NCBI GenBank assembly: GCA_026627385.1
Contig: JAPNUR010000014.1
Location: forward strand, 1 to 64,000
From: Bacillota bacterium
Lineage (GTDB): Bacteria > Bacillota > Sulfobacillia > Sulfobacillales > Sulfobacillaceae
Direction: 5' to 3'
Length of the DNA stretch: 64,000 nucleotides
The notes under the pieces are model-generated. The model made no database searches and was not told the DNA's origin. It saw only the letters and a list, made by a program, of their open reading frames with translations. This document shows, in pieces, positions 42,187-50,730 of this stretch (the stretch's first letter is position 1; each line of letters starts with the position of its first letter). The translations under genes and the position numbers were made by a program.

Positions 42187-42594
42187 ATGCACGCGCGCTG
42201 GGTTTCGCTTCTGCGTTGGGTTGATGGCGTCTATTTTATTTGGCGGGGGATCCATAAGTGGCGGGTGCCGGCGACTATCTGGCTCATCCCGCGGGTAAGT
42301 CGGGCATTACCCACTACGCCGCTGGCCGTTCCCATTCGCGCCCTGGTTTTTCCTCACGCGGAAACGATTGGGCTGGCCTTGGGAGGCGTGGAGGTGGTGG
42401 CAGGCCTTGGCCTTTTGGCGCTGCCGCGCCAGCGCATCTTTCCGGCGGTGCTGGCCCTACTCAATCTGCTCTTTCTTCTGACGCTCGGTTTTCAAGAGCC
42501 GCACGATCTGGCCTTGAATGTGTTAATGGGGATTCTCAATGCGTACTTTGCGTTGTCGCCGAAGCCACAGAAAGGGCGCCGTTTGTCGGGCTAA
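42187..42594 (+). CDS. small DoxX-like membrane protein
   Basis: A 135-residue protein with about three to four hydrophobic helices and short basic loops, a layout similar to DoxX/MauE-type membrane proteins; no cysteine or quinone motif is seen. The ATG at 42187 follows agggtgaggctt and is preferred to the upstream frame opening at 42067. The last 72 bases overlap the convergent MFS gene. Confidence 0.65.
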   Translation: MHARWVSLLRWVDGVYFIWRGIHKWRVPATIWLIPRVSRALPTTPLAVPIRALVFPHAETIGLALGGVEVVAGLGLLALPRQRIFPAVLALLNLLFLLTLGFQEPHDLALNVLMGILNAYFALSPKPQKGRRLSG

Positions 42595-43923
42595 GGGTGG
42601 GCGTCCGACGTTGCGGGAAAAGGCATCGAGGGGCGTGCCTTGGCCCGTTTCCACGCCTTTTACGTACCACACGAGCGCCCCGGAGGCGCCAATGGCCCAC
42701 ACCACAACGCTAAAAAGCATCGTGTGGCGCAAGTTAAAGTGGGCGGTCAGATAGATGGTCACAATGTAGAGCCCTATGGCGATGAAGCGCACCAACGCGG
42801 TATAGGTTCCGCGCCGATGGGTCGGCCACACCTCGCCTTTTAAGGTGTCCTCCGCCAGGTAGGCCACATTGATGAACATATTCATTAAAACTAAAAATAG
42901 CCAAAAAATGACCACGTCTTTACTCCAGTTGCCGGCGGTGAGATAGACGAGGAGCGTGAGGACTAGGGCTCCGAGATATCCACCGAGCAGCAGCGTCCGG
43001 CGGCTTAAGCGATCGGCCCAAAACCCAATCAATCCGCTGACAAACCCGACAAAACCGGCCACCACAAGAATGACGGCGGTCAGGCTGGAAAAATAATAAG
43101 GGCCGATGACGTAGGTCATGAGACCAAAGCCGGCCGCGCCAGCAAACGCCATCGCCGTCGTCGCGTAGAGGCGAATGACGACACTGACAGTCTGAGAACC
43201 GCGCGGGGGTGCGAGGGATAGCGCGTCGAGCACCGCTTGGTAACGCCGCTGCCCTTCCTCGGGGCCATAGAAGTGGAGTGCGATCTCCCGCGCGTGTTCC
43301 TGGCGCCCTTGACTAATAAGCCATCGCAGTGACTCCGGTGTGCGGGTGCGAAAAAAGGCCAACAGTCCTAACGCGATAAGGAGGGCGATGCCCACGCTAA
43401 GCTTTTGTAAGCTGACGGAGTTGCTCCAGGCGCCGCTAGCAAACGCCAAAACGGCTAAAATCAGCCCTCCTAGATTGATGAAGTTGAGCTCCAGCATCAT
43501 AGCTTTGCTGCGGTGCTGGGCCGGCATGAGCTCGTGGGTGGCGATCATGACCGTGTTCATTTCCCCGCCAGCAGCGAACAGCACGACCGCAAGAAAGATA
43601 AAGAGCGTCAGCGCATTGCTGACCGCAAAAATAAGCCCCAACGCGCCGAGGGCATACAGGCTGGCGTTGAGATAAAACATGGTTTTGCGGCCTATGTGGT
43701 CGGCCAGCGGCCCTGAGACGGCAATGCCGATGATTAGCCAGAGAGGAGCCCAGGATGGCAGAAAGGGCGTAAACGCGGAGGGAATGCGAACCCACCCGTC
43801 GGCAATCGGCGCTAGCGAGAAAATATAATTTTCTAATAACATCCCCAGGCCAAAGGCCCAAAAGGCCCAGCTGTCCGTCGCGGTCCACCGTTCTGTTGGT
43901 TCCGTTGGCGCTTTGCTTGTCAT
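42523..43923 (-). CDS. MFS transporter (metabolite:proton or sugar-porter type)
   Basis: A 466-residue major facilitator with 12 predicted helices. The loop after helix 2 has GPLADHIGRKTMFYLNASLYALG (motif A, cut here to its core D-x-x-GR). The second half repeats it as GFWADRLSRRTLLLGGYLGA. ESLRWLISQGR after helix 6 is typical of sugar and organic-acid porters. The ATG at 43923 has aaggaggag 8 bases upstream; the frame extends to 44022 without support. The C-terminal 24 codons overlap the convergent DoxX-like gene, which is unusual. Confidence 0.87.
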   Translation of the reverse strand: MTSKAPTEPTERWTATDSWAFWAFGLGMLLENYIFSLAPIADGWVRIPSAFTPFLPSWAPLWLIIGIAVSGPLADHIGRKTMFYLNASLYALGALGLIFAVSNALTLFIFLAVVLFAAGGEMNTVMIATHELMPAQHRSKAMMLELNFINLGGLILAVLAFASGAWSNSVSLQKLSVGIALLIALGLLAFFRTRTPESLRWLISQGRQEHAREIALHFYGPEEGQRRYQAVLDALSLAPPRGSQTVSVVIRLYATTAMAFAGAAGFGLMTYVIGPYYFSSLTAVILVVAGFVGFVSGLIGFWADRLSRRTLLLGGYLGALVLTLLVYLTAGNWSKDVVIFWLFLVLMNMFINVAYLAEDTLKGEVWPTHRRGTYTALVRFIAIGLYIVTIYLTAHFNLRHTMLFSVVVWAIGASGALVWYVKGVETGQGTPLDAFSRNVGRPPLARQTAPFLWLRRQRKVRIENPH

Positions 43924-44034
43924 GACCGGGTGCTCCTCCTTCGTCAGCCTTAAACATCTCCTGTGTTCGCGATAGCCCGCGGAAAATCCTGCGCCGCGGC
44001 GAGAAAACACGCCATCCGACAAGCGCCGGGGCCT

Positions 44035-44085
44035 GTGCTACAATGTGCTCAAGTCAATCACTGGGGGTACGGGAGGCTGATTGAC
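44035..44085 (+). promoter_or_regulatory. promoter and leader stem before the sigma-factor operon
   Basis: An extended -10, tgcTACAAT (TACAAT at 44039-44044), is followed by a perfect inverted repeat gtcaatca (44053-44060) / tgattgac (44078-44085). The loop between them holds gggagg, a ribosome-site-like sequence. The first gene starts 164 bases further on. The rest of the 43924-44248 gap shows no other gene with support. Confidence 0.45.
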
Positions 44086-44248
44086 GGTCTCCCTATCGAC
44101 GATGCACATCGAACCGATACCGAGACGGTGCGGCGCCGGATTAGATAATCGGCTTCTTCATCGGAACCTTGGGGCCGGGCGACAGCGTACGGCGTTAGAT
44201 TTTCCGCGAATTACGCGTCATTGACATGAAGGGTGAAGGAGGCTCGGC

Positions 44249-44770
44249 ATGACGCACAACGAGGGCGCCATTCAGCGGCTTTATGAATCCGAATTTTCGG
44301 CACTGGTCCGGCATGCGGCGTATATTGTGGGCAGCCGGGATATTGCCGAAGAGTTGGTGCAGGAGGCGTTTATTCGCTTGATCACCAAGCCGCCGCGGGA
44401 TCAAGAGCGGGTCGCGGCGTGGCTGAGGACGGTGGTCAACCATCTGGCCCTCGATTATGTGCGGCGCGTGAAGGTAGAGGAACGGGTGACAGAACGCATG
44501 ACGTCCACAGAACGGGTTGCCAGTGTTGAAGAATTGACCATGACCCAATTTGAGCGCGAACGCGTTCAGGATAGCTTAAAACAGTTAAACAGTCGAGACC
44601 AAAAAGCGCTCATGCTGCGACATTCCGGCTATTCCTACCGCGAAATTGCCGAGCGGCTGAACTGTCCTCCCGAGCAGGTGGGCGTGATTTTGATTCGCGC
44701 CCTCAAAAAGCTTAAGCACGTTTATACCGGAGAGGCATCCGCCAGCCGGGTGAGGGGGCTGAAGGCATGA
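44249..44770 (+). CDS. ECF-type RNA polymerase sigma factor
   Basis: A 173-residue sigma-70 family factor with only regions 2 and 4, as in the ECF group. Region 2 is FSALVRHAAYIVGSRDIAEE with LVQEAFIRLIT (about 11-41). Region 4 contains LNSRDQKALMLRHSGYSYRE with IAERLNCPPEQVGVIL, a helix-turn-helix that reads the -35 element. The ATG has gaaggagg 6-8 bases upstream. It overlaps the anti-sigma gene by 4 bases (ATGA), the usual sigma/anti-sigma arrangement. Target promoters cannot be read here, but the operon is probably one of them. Confidence 0.94.
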   Translation: MTHNEGAIQRLYESEFSALVRHAAYIVGSRDIAEELVQEAFIRLITKPPRDQERVAAWLRTVVNHLALDYVRRVKVEERVTERMTSTERVASVEELTMTQFERERVQDSLKQLNSRDQKALMLRHSGYSYREIAERLNCPPEQVGVILIRALKKLKHVYTGEASASRVRGLKA

Positions 44771-45816
44771 GAACAACCGACATTTGGCAGCACCGTTGCC
44801 CGGACGAGGGCCAATGGATGGCATTTTATGACGGCGAAGGGACGGCGCGCGACCGTGAGGCGATGGGAGCCCATCTCAGGAGTTGCACGGACTGCCAGCG
44901 GCTGCTCGAAGAGATTGGCGAAGCGGCCGTCTTCGGGGATCTATTCTTGGATTACGCGTATGTGGGGGGCCATCGGCGATCGCGCCGCCAGCCGCCGCGA
45001 TGGTTTCCCGTTGCTGCGGCAGCGACGTTGGTATTGGCCATCGGGGCCGGCTTTTACCACGTGGGCCACCGCGCCATGGCGGCCATCGGGTCATTGTTTC
45101 AGGTGAAAAGCATTGGGGCGGTGCCTGTCACTCCCGAGCAGTTGGCGCGTCTGACCCGGGCAGTGACCGATGGCGGCCGTTTGACGCTCAAATATTATGG
45201 GTCGATTGACGTGGCCGGTCCGCGCCAGGCGAAGCCGGTGCCTCTTGCGGCATTGCCGCGTTACGGCATGCCCAATTTGTGGCCGCGGGCGCTGGGACCG
45301 GTTAAAGCGGCGTCCGTTGAGACAGGCCTTCGCGTGACCTTGACCCTGAATGTGCCGCACATCAACCAACTCATTGAGAGCCAAGGGGGGCGGGATCTGT
45401 TTCCCGCACGGCTCAATTATCAACCGTTTACATTGGTAGTGCCTGCAGCGGCCATTATTCGCCACGACGGCTGGACGTTAGAAGAGGTGCCGCAACCTCT
45501 GGTGGTGGCGCCTGGCCGGGTGCCGGTGGGGAGGATTACCAAAGCGCTGGAAAATCTGCCGTTTTTACCGCCGTCGCTGCAAACGGTGGTGGCTCAGCTG
45601 GCGAATTGGAAAAACACCCTCATTGTGCCGTTGCCCGGCCACCCGGAAAACGTGGCGGTTGCCGGAACCCACGGCATTGTGGACAGCAACGCCAAGGGCA
45701 CGACGATCGGGGAAGCGTGGGTCACCAATGGCATGGTGGTGGCAGTGCTGGAGCATGCCACGACGCCGATTAATCGAACCGCCTTTGAGCGGGAGGTGGC
45801 GCGCCTCTTTTCATGA
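44767..45816 (+). CDS. anti-sigma factor with zinc-binding domain and exported sensor domain
   Basis: A 349-residue membrane protein. The cytoplasmic zinc anti-sigma (ZAS) domain carries H-x3-C-x2-C as HLRSCTDC (about 38-45). A single transmembrane helix lies near 80-98 (VAAAATLVLAIGAGFY). The remaining 250 residues are extracytoplasmic, beta-rich and of unknown fold. It should hold the sigma factor inactive until an envelope signal arrives. Overlaps at both ends with its neighbours show tight co-translation with the sigma factor and the ABC transporter. Confidence 0.9.
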   Translation: MRTTDIWQHRCPDEGQWMAFYDGEGTARDREAMGAHLRSCTDCQRLLEEIGEAAVFGDLFLDYAYVGGHRRSRRQPPRWFPVAAAATLVLAIGAGFYHVGHRAMAAIGSLFQVKSIGAVPVTPEQLARLTRAVTDGGRLTLKYYGSIDVAGPRQAKPVPLAALPRYGMPNLWPRALGPVKAASVETGLRVTLTLNVPHINQLIESQGGRDLFPARLNYQPFTLVVPAAAIIRHDGWTLEEVPQPLVVAPGRVPVGRITKALENLPFLPPSLQTVVAQLANWKNTLIVPLPGHPENVAVAGTHGIVDSNAKGTTIGEAWVTNGMVVAVLEHATTPINRTAFEREVARLFS

Positions 45817-46736
45817 AAGCGATCTTGACGTTGGGCTTGACCAAGTACTATCACCGACGGATCGCGTGCGACCACATCCACCTCAGCGTGAATCAGGGCG
45901 AGATCTTCGGCCTCTTGGGTCCTAACGGCGCCGGCAAAAGTACATTGGTGAAAATGTTGATAGGGCTCGTCAACCCGAGTGCAGGCAGCGCTCGGGTTTT
46001 GGGCTGTCCATTGGGGCAATTGGCATCCCGCCGTCGCATCGGTTATCTTCCGGAACTCTTTCGCTATCCCCCTTGGCTCACAGCTGGCGAGGTGCTGGAT
46101 TACCACGCGGCGCTCTTAGGCTTTCGGTTAAACGCTGAGGCGGGCGATGAGCTCTTGGCTCGGGTGGGACTTCGGGGGCGCCGCCGGGAGCGGGTGCGCA
46201 GCTTTTCCAAAGGCATGCAACAGCGTCTGGGGTTAGCTGTGGCGTTGGTCGGAGACCCCGACCTGATTTTTTTGGATGAACCCACGTCTGCGCTGGATCC
46301 AGTGGGGCGCTTTGAAGTGAGTCAGTTGCTGCTCCAGTTGCGAGAGGAGGGGCGCACCATCTTTTTAAACAGCCACTTGCTCTCCGATGTGGAAAAAATC
46401 TGCGATAGCGTCGCCCTAATCGATCAGGGGCGAGTCCGCTTTCACGGAACTCTGGCAGAAGCACTGTCGTCCGAGGGCACACGCGCGTACCGGCTCAACG
46501 TGGGCGGACTCGAAGCCGGCGATGTGGACCTGCTCCGCGGACGATGGCCCGGGCTCGTGGTACAATGGGGTCGCCCGTCTGACGCCGTTCTCCGCGTGAT
46601 CTTGCCGCGGGAGGGGGTGCCATCCCTGGTGACTGCCCTGGTCGAGCGCGGGATCCGCGTCTATGAAGTGGCGGCGGACGAGACATCCCTGGAACGCTGG
46701 TTTTTAAATCGGCTGGGAAAGGATCGCACCGTATGA
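45813..46736 (+). CDS. ABC transporter ATP-binding protein
   Basis: A 307-residue ATPase with Walker A GPNGAGKST (about 37-45), a Q-loop region, the signature SFSKGMQQRLGLA, Walker B LIFLDEPTSALDP, and the H-loop in LNSHLLSDVEK. The extra 85-residue C-terminal part is typical of CcmA/NatA-type ATPases of drug, bacteriocin or Na+ exporters. It overlaps the anti-sigma gene and the permease gene by 4 bases each. Confidence 0.94.
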   Translation: MKAILTLGLTKYYHRRIACDHIHLSVNQGEIFGLLGPNGAGKSTLVKMLIGLVNPSAGSARVLGCPLGQLASRRRIGYLPELFRYPPWLTAGEVLDYHAALLGFRLNAEAGDELLARVGLRGRRRERVRSFSKGMQQRLGLAVALVGDPDLIFLDEPTSALDPVGRFEVSQLLLQLREEGRTIFLNSHLLSDVEKICDSVALIDQGRVRFHGTLAEALSSEGTRAYRLNVGGLEAGDVDLLRGRWPGLVVQWGRPSDAVLRVILPREGVPSLVTALVERGIRVYEVAADETSLERWFLNRLGKDRTV

Positions 46737-47566
46737 CCACTGTGATGCGCTATAGCCTCAAAGAGACGATGCGCAAGCGCACCATCGCCGCCGCCGGCGG
46801 ACTGACCTTTCTTTTTTTATTGCTCTTCTTTTTGTTTCTGAAGTGGGTGGGCCCGCCGCCGGCGATTCCTGGGTCAGAATTTCTCGCCGGCTTAACGTAT
46901 CTTTACCTCGGGCTTTTTGCTGCCTACGTCATGATCGCCCTCTTTAGCGTCTTAATTTATGTGGCCACCGTGTCTCAGGAAATTGATGACGGCACCTTGT
47001 TGGCCGTGTTGCCGAGGCCCATCCGGCGCTATGAGTTGCTGCTCGGCAAGTGGTTGGGCCTGGCGGTGATGGTACTCTGTTACTCGGCCCTCCTCTTTTT
47101 TGGGTTGGTGGTGATAGACCAAGCGCAGTATGGTCCGGTGGTGGCGAGTGCTCACGATCTCTTCTTAGCCTATGGCGATTTTTTGTTGGAAGGCTTGGTG
47201 GTTTCGGCGGTGACGCTCCTCGGGTCGACGCTCACGGCCACCATGACCAACGGGATTGTGGTGTCGTCCGCTGTGCTCATTGCCTTTTTGGGGGGCGCGC
47301 TCGAGCAGCTGGGCGCCCTAACGAGCTCAGCCCCGGCCTTTACGGTCATCGGGTGGATCACCAGTTTAATCATGCCCACGGATGCCTTATACCGTCGGGC
47401 GCTATATCAATTGCTGGGAAACCACGCCTATGCCGGGGCGGTGGCAGGATTTGGCCCCTTTGGCGCGGTAAAGCCGCCGGGCGAAGGCATGGTGTTTTAC
47501 GGCCTCTTATACCTGGTTGGCATGCTCTTACTCGCAGTTTGGCATTTTGGCCACCGAGACCTCTAA
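46733..47566 (+). CDS. ABC-2 type transporter permease
   Basis: A 277-residue membrane protein with six predicted helices. After the first helix come an extracellular loop, the segment IDDGTLLAVLPRPIRRYELLLGKWLG cut by a helix (the ABC-2 cytoplasmic coupling region, about 80-105), and a C-terminal helix ending WHFGHRDL. With the preceding ATPase it forms a complete exporter. The operon resembles stress-induced sigma/ABC modules that protect the envelope from antimicrobial compounds. Confidence 0.9.
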   Translation: MTTVMRYSLKETMRKRTIAAAGGLTFLFLLLFFLFLKWVGPPPAIPGSEFLAGLTYLYLGLFAAYVMIALFSVLIYVATVSQEIDDGTLLAVLPRPIRRYELLLGKWLGLAVMVLCYSALLFFGLVVIDQAQYGPVVASAHDLFLAYGDFLLEGLVVSAVTLLGSTLTATMTNGIVVSSAVLIAFLGGALEQLGALTSSAPAFTVIGWITSLIMPTDALYRRALYQLLGNHAYAGAVAGFGPFGAVKPPGEGMVFYGLLYLVGMLLLAVWHFGHRDL

Positions 47567-48151
47567 GGCCGGGGTTTTTCAGATGGGGTGCAATGATGTC
47601 CTAGCATAGCGAACGGTAGAAGGGGATGTGCGGTGGTGGGAGACCCCAGATGATGGCGATTTGCGCCTTAAGGTTTAAGGGGACCTCACGCGTGTTACCA
47701 CCCCTTTTGCGCGCTAGGCAATTACGGACCCAACACCAAAACCTCGCCGGGAGCGGTGGTCGCCGCCCTATCCATGGGCCCAAGAGGATTCGTGGGCTAT
47801 GAAATGGCCCGCAGCGTTGACACTCGCCGGATTTGCATGCGTGTTCCAAGAGCAAATAGCCTTGGGCCGTATCTTACGTCATGCTGCGGGTGATGCTGCC
47901 GCGGTATGAGCAGCGCCTCTTCTCCTTGGCCTTTGTCCTTGCGTGCGTCGTTCGAGAGCGCTGGCTCCGTACCGGGACAACCGTACCACCCCCTACTACC
48001 TGTGGCGCTGCCCAGCCATGACGTGATTCCATCGTCACCGCGAACCGGGCTACTCTTTAATCTTATGGCCGAGGTACCATTTGCTATTAATGGCATAAAA
48101 TGGAGCGATTCTCGGTTAACTTAGTGGTGCAGCGCAAAGGGGCGTGATTGG
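47567..48151. other. 585-base gap with no supported gene
   Basis: Only short frames are present. One (47881-48021, plus strand) would encode MLRVMLPRYEQRLFSLAF and a Pro-rich end but has no ribosome site. A TAAAAT box at 48096-48101 may be the -10 element of the next gene. No terminator hairpin with a T tract was found after the permease, only gccggggttttt. Confidence 0.4.
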
Positions 48152-49351
48152 ATGGCGTTATTTGAAGATACCTTTCCCCCTTATTTTCCGTTGGGGAGCC
48201 GAACGCTGGCGGTGGGTGCCTCTGGCACCGATGTGGCGGTGGTTCAGGCGCTCTACAATTTGCTGGTGGAGACCATGAATCCACCGCAAGGACCGATAGG
48301 TCCTCCGATTGTCATTACGGGCCATTACGATCTAAAAACCGTCTCTGCGGTGAAAACCTTGCAGGCGTATTTTGGTCTGGCAGCGGATGGTGTGGTGGGC
48401 CCGTTAACGTACTTTACCTTAGGCCAAGGTGTCGGGCCTCACGTCGTGTACGATGGGCCCCCTTACGGCAGCCGTGAACTAAATCTTGGGATGGCCGGCG
48501 GAGATGTCATCGTCTTGCAAAACCGCTTGAATTGTTACCGCTACGCGACGATCCTAGGCGGTCCCGCCACGGGGACGTTTGATATTCGCACGCAAGACGC
48601 GGTGCGGGCATTTAAGGAAGATGCAGAAACTAATGGGGATACCGGGTTTCCGCCCAATGGGGTCGCAGGTTCAGGGTTTTTTGACGCCTCTTGGCTTTAT
48701 ACGACGGCTGGAGGGCGGAACTTGCTGAGCGGTCGCCACGGGGTGGACGTGGTGTTCGTCCAGGCCGTATTGCAGGATCTGGGATTTTACGCCGGACGCC
48801 TGACCGGGTATTACGATGCCTTAACCCGATCCGCGGTGGTCGCCTTTCAACGGGCCATGGGCATTGAAGCCGATGGTGTGGTCGGCCCCATCACTTTTTA
48901 TCACCTGGGTCTTAACAACGTCGCGCCCGCCCCGAGTCCGCTCAGCATTGTGTGGCCTACGGCGCCAATTCCGAGCGTGACGGTGTGCAGCGTGGCGCTG
49001 ACAAGCCAAACGTCGAATCTGCACCCTTACGGAGTCGCGTCGCTGGTGATCAATCAGGCGGAAGGGTTCGAGAGTCTGGATGTGGTGGGCAATATGCTGA
49101 ATCCCCCGCAGTTCTTTGGGAACTTTAGCGGCTACGCTTTTACCTTGGCAGACCCGCTCAGCGGCGAAGTGCTGGAAACTGTTCCCATGATGCGCACGTC
49201 GGGGACAGTGAATCCAGGGGATTGGGCAGGAACCTTCTCCCCCGGCGTAAAAACCATCCCCGAGGGTGTGGTAACGGTGTATCCGTTTAACCCGGCAACG
49301 GGAAGCTTGGGACCGGTGGTGCTGCAGGCATCGCTCGCCAATTGTCATTAA
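48152..49351 (+). CDS. protein with three peptidoglycan-binding domains
   Basis: A 399-residue protein. Three PG_binding_1-type domains are clear: residues about 15-90 (GASGTDVAVVQALYN and ADGVVGPLTYFTLG), about 107-185 (GGDVIVLQNRLN and TFDIRTQDAVRAF) and about 192-257 (GVDVVFVQAVLQDLGFY and ADGVVGPITFYHLG). The last 140 residues form a beta-rich domain of unknown type. There is no N-terminal signal peptide, so export, spore-coat or cortex targeting would need another route. The ATG has aaggggcgtgattgg upstream. Confidence 0.85.
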   Translation: MALFEDTFPPYFPLGSRTLAVGASGTDVAVVQALYNLLVETMNPPQGPIGPPIVITGHYDLKTVSAVKTLQAYFGLAADGVVGPLTYFTLGQGVGPHVVYDGPPYGSRELNLGMAGGDVIVLQNRLNCYRYATILGGPATGTFDIRTQDAVRAFKEDAETNGDTGFPPNGVAGSGFFDASWLYTTAGGRNLLSGRHGVDVVFVQAVLQDLGFYAGRLTGYYDALTRSAVVAFQRAMGIEADGVVGPITFYHLGLNNVAPAPSPLSIVWPTAPIPSVTVCSVALTSQTSNLHPYGVASLVINQAEGFESLDVVGNMLNPPQFFGNFSGYAFTLADPLSGEVLETVPMMRTSGTVNPGDWAGTFSPGVKTIPEGVVTVYPFNPATGSLGPVVLQASLANCH

Positions 49352-49495
49352 TATGCGCGAAAATCCCTGGCGGGGGGAGGGCCGGGGCTTTCCCTATGGG
49401 CTAATTTTGGACGTTCTTTCGGGTGCTAAAGCGCATGGCTTGCGCTGCCGATTTCTTGGTCGGTACAATAAAGGCACACAGCAAAGGGGATGTCA

Positions 49496-50599
49496 GTGCT
49501 GAAGGGTTCGCGTCCGGTCGTTGCCATTGATGGCCGTAGGGCCTTATCGGGGCCTTATGACGCACTGGGGCGTTACGCATATCACGTGATTACCGAACTG
49601 GCCTTTCTAACGCGTCCCTATGATCTCTACGTGTACGGTGACTTGTCGGCCGACCCAGAGACACTGAAGCGGTGGCGCTTCCTCTTTCCCGTGGATCTGT
49701 TGATTACGCCCAATTGCGTCACCTGGGAGCAGATGGCCTTTCCGCAGGCAGTGCGACAAGCCGACGTGGTCCACGCGTTTGATGTGCCGCCGCTCTTTTC
49801 CCGCGTTCCTCAAATCATCACAGTCCTGGACGTGCCACGGGGATCAAAAGAGCCGCTCACAATGCCCTGGCACCTGCGCCTAAAAGAGCAGTACCGCTCA
49901 CAAATTCTGGCGGCCAGGCTTCCGCGCGCAGCGCTAGTGCTGGCCGCATCAGACGCCGGGCGCCAGTCTTTGCTCGAGGGATTTTCGGTTAAGGCCGAGC
50001 GCATATGGGTCATCCCCGGGGCACCAGCGCAGACGGAGACCAAGACGTGGGCGAAGAACCGGACTGTGGTCGCCCTGGCCGATCCGGACCCGCGCGGGAA
50101 TTTAACGGGCGTGCTCGAGGTGTTTCAACGGGCGGCGCCGGCCGACTTTAAGCTGGTGCTCGTGCTTCAGAAAGCTACTCAGCGATTGGCAGTGGACCGT
50201 CTGGTCCGGCGATGGTCGCTGAGTGGCCGTGTAGAGGTTGTGGGTCCGCTCCTGGAAGCGGAATGGGCTCAGCGATTAGCCGAAGCAGCGGCCTTCCTCT
50301 ACTTGCCGATGCGGGACAGCGCCGCTTTGCCGCTACTTGACGCCATGATTCTTGGTACCCCAGTGATTGCCTGGCGCGGGGGAGCTAGCCGCGAGTTGCT
50401 CGCCGATGGCGATTTCCTTGCCGTGTCCACCGTGGATGAGGCGGCGCGGACCCTGTCTTTGGTGTTGTCTTCTTCCGAAATTCAGCAAAAGTTCATCGAA
50501 GAGGGCCGTAAGCGCGCCTTGGCGTATCATTGGAAGGACGCCGCAAAACGCACACATGAAGCCTATTTGCGGGTCTTGACAGCCCATCAAGAGCTCTAA
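49496..50599 (+). CDS. glycosyltransferase group 1 (GT4-type)
   Basis: A 367-residue GT-B glycosyltransferase. The N-terminal lobe contains DGRRALSGPYDALGRYAYHV with a Gly-rich acceptor loop. The C-terminal lobe contains VVGPLLEAEWAQRLAEAAAFLYLP and the nucleotide-sugar motif LLDAMILGTPVIAWRGGASRE. It transfers a sugar to a surface glycan or lipid. The GTG at 49496 is favoured because aaagggg ends 6 bases before it; ATG 49490 would sit directly on that site. Confidence 0.87.
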   Translation: MLKGSRPVVAIDGRRALSGPYDALGRYAYHVITELAFLTRPYDLYVYGDLSADPETLKRWRFLFPVDLLITPNCVTWEQMAFPQAVRQADVVHAFDVPPLFSRVPQIITVLDVPRGSKEPLTMPWHLRLKEQYRSQILAARLPRAALVLAASDAGRQSLLEGFSVKAERIWVIPGAPAQTETKTWAKNRTVVALADPDPRGNLTGVLEVFQRAAPADFKLVLVLQKATQRLAVDRLVRRWSLSGRVEVVGPLLEAEWAQRLAEAAAFLYLPMRDSAALPLLDAMILGTPVIAWRGGASRELLADGDFLAVSTVDEAARTLSLVLSSSEIQQKFIEEGRKRALAYHWKDAAKRTHEAYLRVLTAHQEL

Positions 50600-50730
50600 T
50601 CGGCTAACCCAGAATTTGCCGCCTTGAAAGAGGATTGCCAGGACTCCTGGCGAAGTGTCTTAGTGGAGTTCTGTCGAATCTCGTCCGTTGGATGCAGACG
50701 CGTCCAAGCGTAGATAAGGAGGCGGAGTTT

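Noticed and set aside
47881-48021. 46-codon plus-strand frame in the gap after the ABC permease
   Set aside because: No ribosome site and no family; the Pro/Thr-rich end looks non-coding.
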